From Deltaproteobacteria bacterium (GTDB taxonomy: Bacteria; Desulfobacterota; Desulfobacteria; Desulfobacterales; JAFDHS01): DNA of 5,026 nucleotides. The DNA lies in NCBI GenBank assembly GCA_019308655.1, contig JAFDHS010000093.1, positions 1-5,026 of the forward strand, read 5' to 3'. Below the pieces are notes generated by a model. The model searched no databases and had not been told where the DNA came from. It was given only the letters and a program-made list of their open reading frames with translations. Both the position numbers and the translations under genes were made by a program. Shown here piece after piece: positions 4,656 to 5,026 of the stretch (positions are counted from its first letter, which is position 1; every line of letters starts with the position of its first letter).

Positions 4656-4850
4656 CTACTTGATTAAATCTCTCGGGTTGATTTGGAGTATCTTTCCGAT
4701 AGGATCTGCACCCCTCAGGCTTTCCGATCGTAACCAGTAATTAACTAATTGTTGAGATGTTCCAATTTGATCAGATAACCACTTTTGGGATTTGTCGATT
4801 CTTTCAAGCTCTTTTATGATTTTTTCAACATTTAATTTCATGCTTGCCAT
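4656..4850 (-). CDS. Small Cro/CI-type HTH regulator
   Basis: A 64-aa DNA-binding protein consisting of a single lambda-repressor-like (XRE) helix-turn-helix fold. Helix 2 and helix 3 are SQKWLSDQIG-TSQQLVNYWL (21-40), and the end GADPIGKILQINPRDLIK is the usual closing helix of the fold. There is no peptidase or oligomerisation domain, so it resembles Cro more than a full CI. It heads the leftward operon opposite a divergent gene and probably binds the TTGT/ACAA sites between them. The start is uncertain: the ATG at 4850 has no Shine-Dalgarno and overlaps the predicted -10 box, so it would lie upstream of the RNA start. The internal ATG at 4841 (61 aa) falls at the predicted transcription start and would give a leaderless message, as known for lambda cI from PRM. 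Confidence 0.88.
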   Translation of the reverse strand: MASMKLNVEKIIKELERIDKSQKWLSDQIGTSQQLVNYWLRSESLRGADPIGKILQINPRDLIK

Positions 4851-4877
4851 TTTAGTTTTTATTTTTTAAAATGTCAA
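4849..4877 (-). promoter_or_regulatory. Leftward early promoter of the HTH operon
   Basis: On the minus strand TTGACA (4877-4872) and TAAAAT (4854-4849) are separated by exactly 17 bases, one mismatch from the sigma70 consensus overall. The -35 lies in the left arm of the inverted repeat and the -10 overlaps the annotated ATG of the HTH gene. RNA would start near 4842, leaving essentially no 5' leader. Confidence 0.65.
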
Positions 4878-4919
4878 CAAAATAATTTTATTGTCGTATC
4901 AAAAGATTTTTGTTGACAA
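4871..4919. promoter_or_regulatory. Operator region with inverted repeat and three spaced sites
   Basis: TGTCAACAAAA (4872-4882) and TTTTGTTGACA (4908-4918) are a perfect 11-bp inverted repeat containing both -35 boxes. Each arm is also a near-palindrome of form TTGT-NN-ACAA (4871-4880 with one mismatch, 4910-4919 perfect). A third half-matching site, TTGTCGTA, starts at 4891. Their centres lie about 20 and 19 bp apart, roughly two helical turns, like the three-operator arrays of lambdoid switches. Binding by the HTH protein is inferred. Confidence 0.55.
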
Positions 4920-4941
4920 TTAAAAATAAAAAATATATGAT
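4913..4941 (+). promoter_or_regulatory. Rightward sigma70 promoter for the divergent gene
   Basis: TTGACA (4913-4918), 17 bases, TATGAT (4936-4941): a perfect -35 and a -10 one base from consensus, in an A/T-rich spacer. RNA would start near 4948, about 23 bases before the ATG at 4971. The -35 lies in the right arm of the inverted repeat, so a bound repressor would block it. Confidence 0.8.
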
Positions 4942-4970
4942 CTACCAAAACATCGAGGGAGGATTTTAAA

Positions 4971-5026
4971 ATGGCAATTCACAGATTTTACGAAAACTAT
5001 CCAAATTGTAATCGGTGCGACCCTGG
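4971..5026 (+). CDS. Divergent gene, 5' end only
   Basis: Only the first 18 codons and part of the next are in the window: MAIHRFYENYPNCNRCDPG, open at the right edge. The start is secure, with GAGGGAGGA at 4955-4963 leaving a GGAGG core eight bases before the ATG. Position opposite a Cro-like gene predicts a CI-type repressor, but these residues do not look like the start of an HTH domain. They contain a CxxC pair (C13, C16) that could begin a metal site. The product cannot be named from this fragment. Confidence 0.7.
   Translation, partial: MAIHRFYENYPNCNRCDP

Overview
The window looks like the early control and replication region of a temperate phage or prophage. One strongly promoted gene leaves the right edge on the + strand. 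Everything else is a compact leftward (minus-strand) operon of small genes, most with clear Shine-Dalgarno sites and several overlapping. The sequence is AT-rich. The short protein at the left end carries RR-x-G-x-DRR motifs, a pattern I associate with Desulfobacterota (former Deltaproteobacteria). That host assignment is an inference; nothing in the window fixes the host.

Layout from right to left, in the direction of transcription. Positions 4851-4970 hold a divergent switch: two inverted TTGACA boxes inside an 11-bp inverted repeat, a good rightward promoter for the gene at 4971, and a leftward promoter whose -10 box overlaps the start of a small Cro/CI-type HTH gene (4656-4850), which suggests a leaderless message. 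Next come a cytosine-C5-methyltransferase-like gene that stops soon after its ENP motif (4261-4629), an unrecognised 68-aa gene (4083-4289), and a 177-bp non-coding interval filled by a large foldable element (3921-4068). Two coupled small genes follow (3666-3905 and 3466-3669). A second regulatory interval (3281-3465) holds a possible promoter, two AT-rich palindromes and a folded leader resembling a three-way junction with a U-rich tail.

The replication block comes next: a short initiator/replisome-organiser-like protein (2888-3280), a 104-bp AT-rich gap with 10-bp iterons that may be the origin, an SF2 DEAD/H helicase with a C-terminal zinc ribbon (1263-2783), and a zinc-ribbon plus Toprim primase of the P4/T7 type (326-1270). 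The left end carries a probable 45-aa gene bridging the primase and the DRR-motif protein (38-238).

A plausible working model: the HTH protein and its divergent partner set the transcriptional switch. The leftward transcript makes small accessory proteins and, after a second control point at 3281-3465, the initiator, helicase and primase. The initiator would bind the iterons, the SF2 helicase would open or remodel DNA, and the primase would lay down primers. No DnaB-type helicase, loader or polymerase is visible here. The parts least explained by known families are the two structured non-coding elements (3921-4068 and 3300-3375), the iteron cluster and the three-site operator layout.
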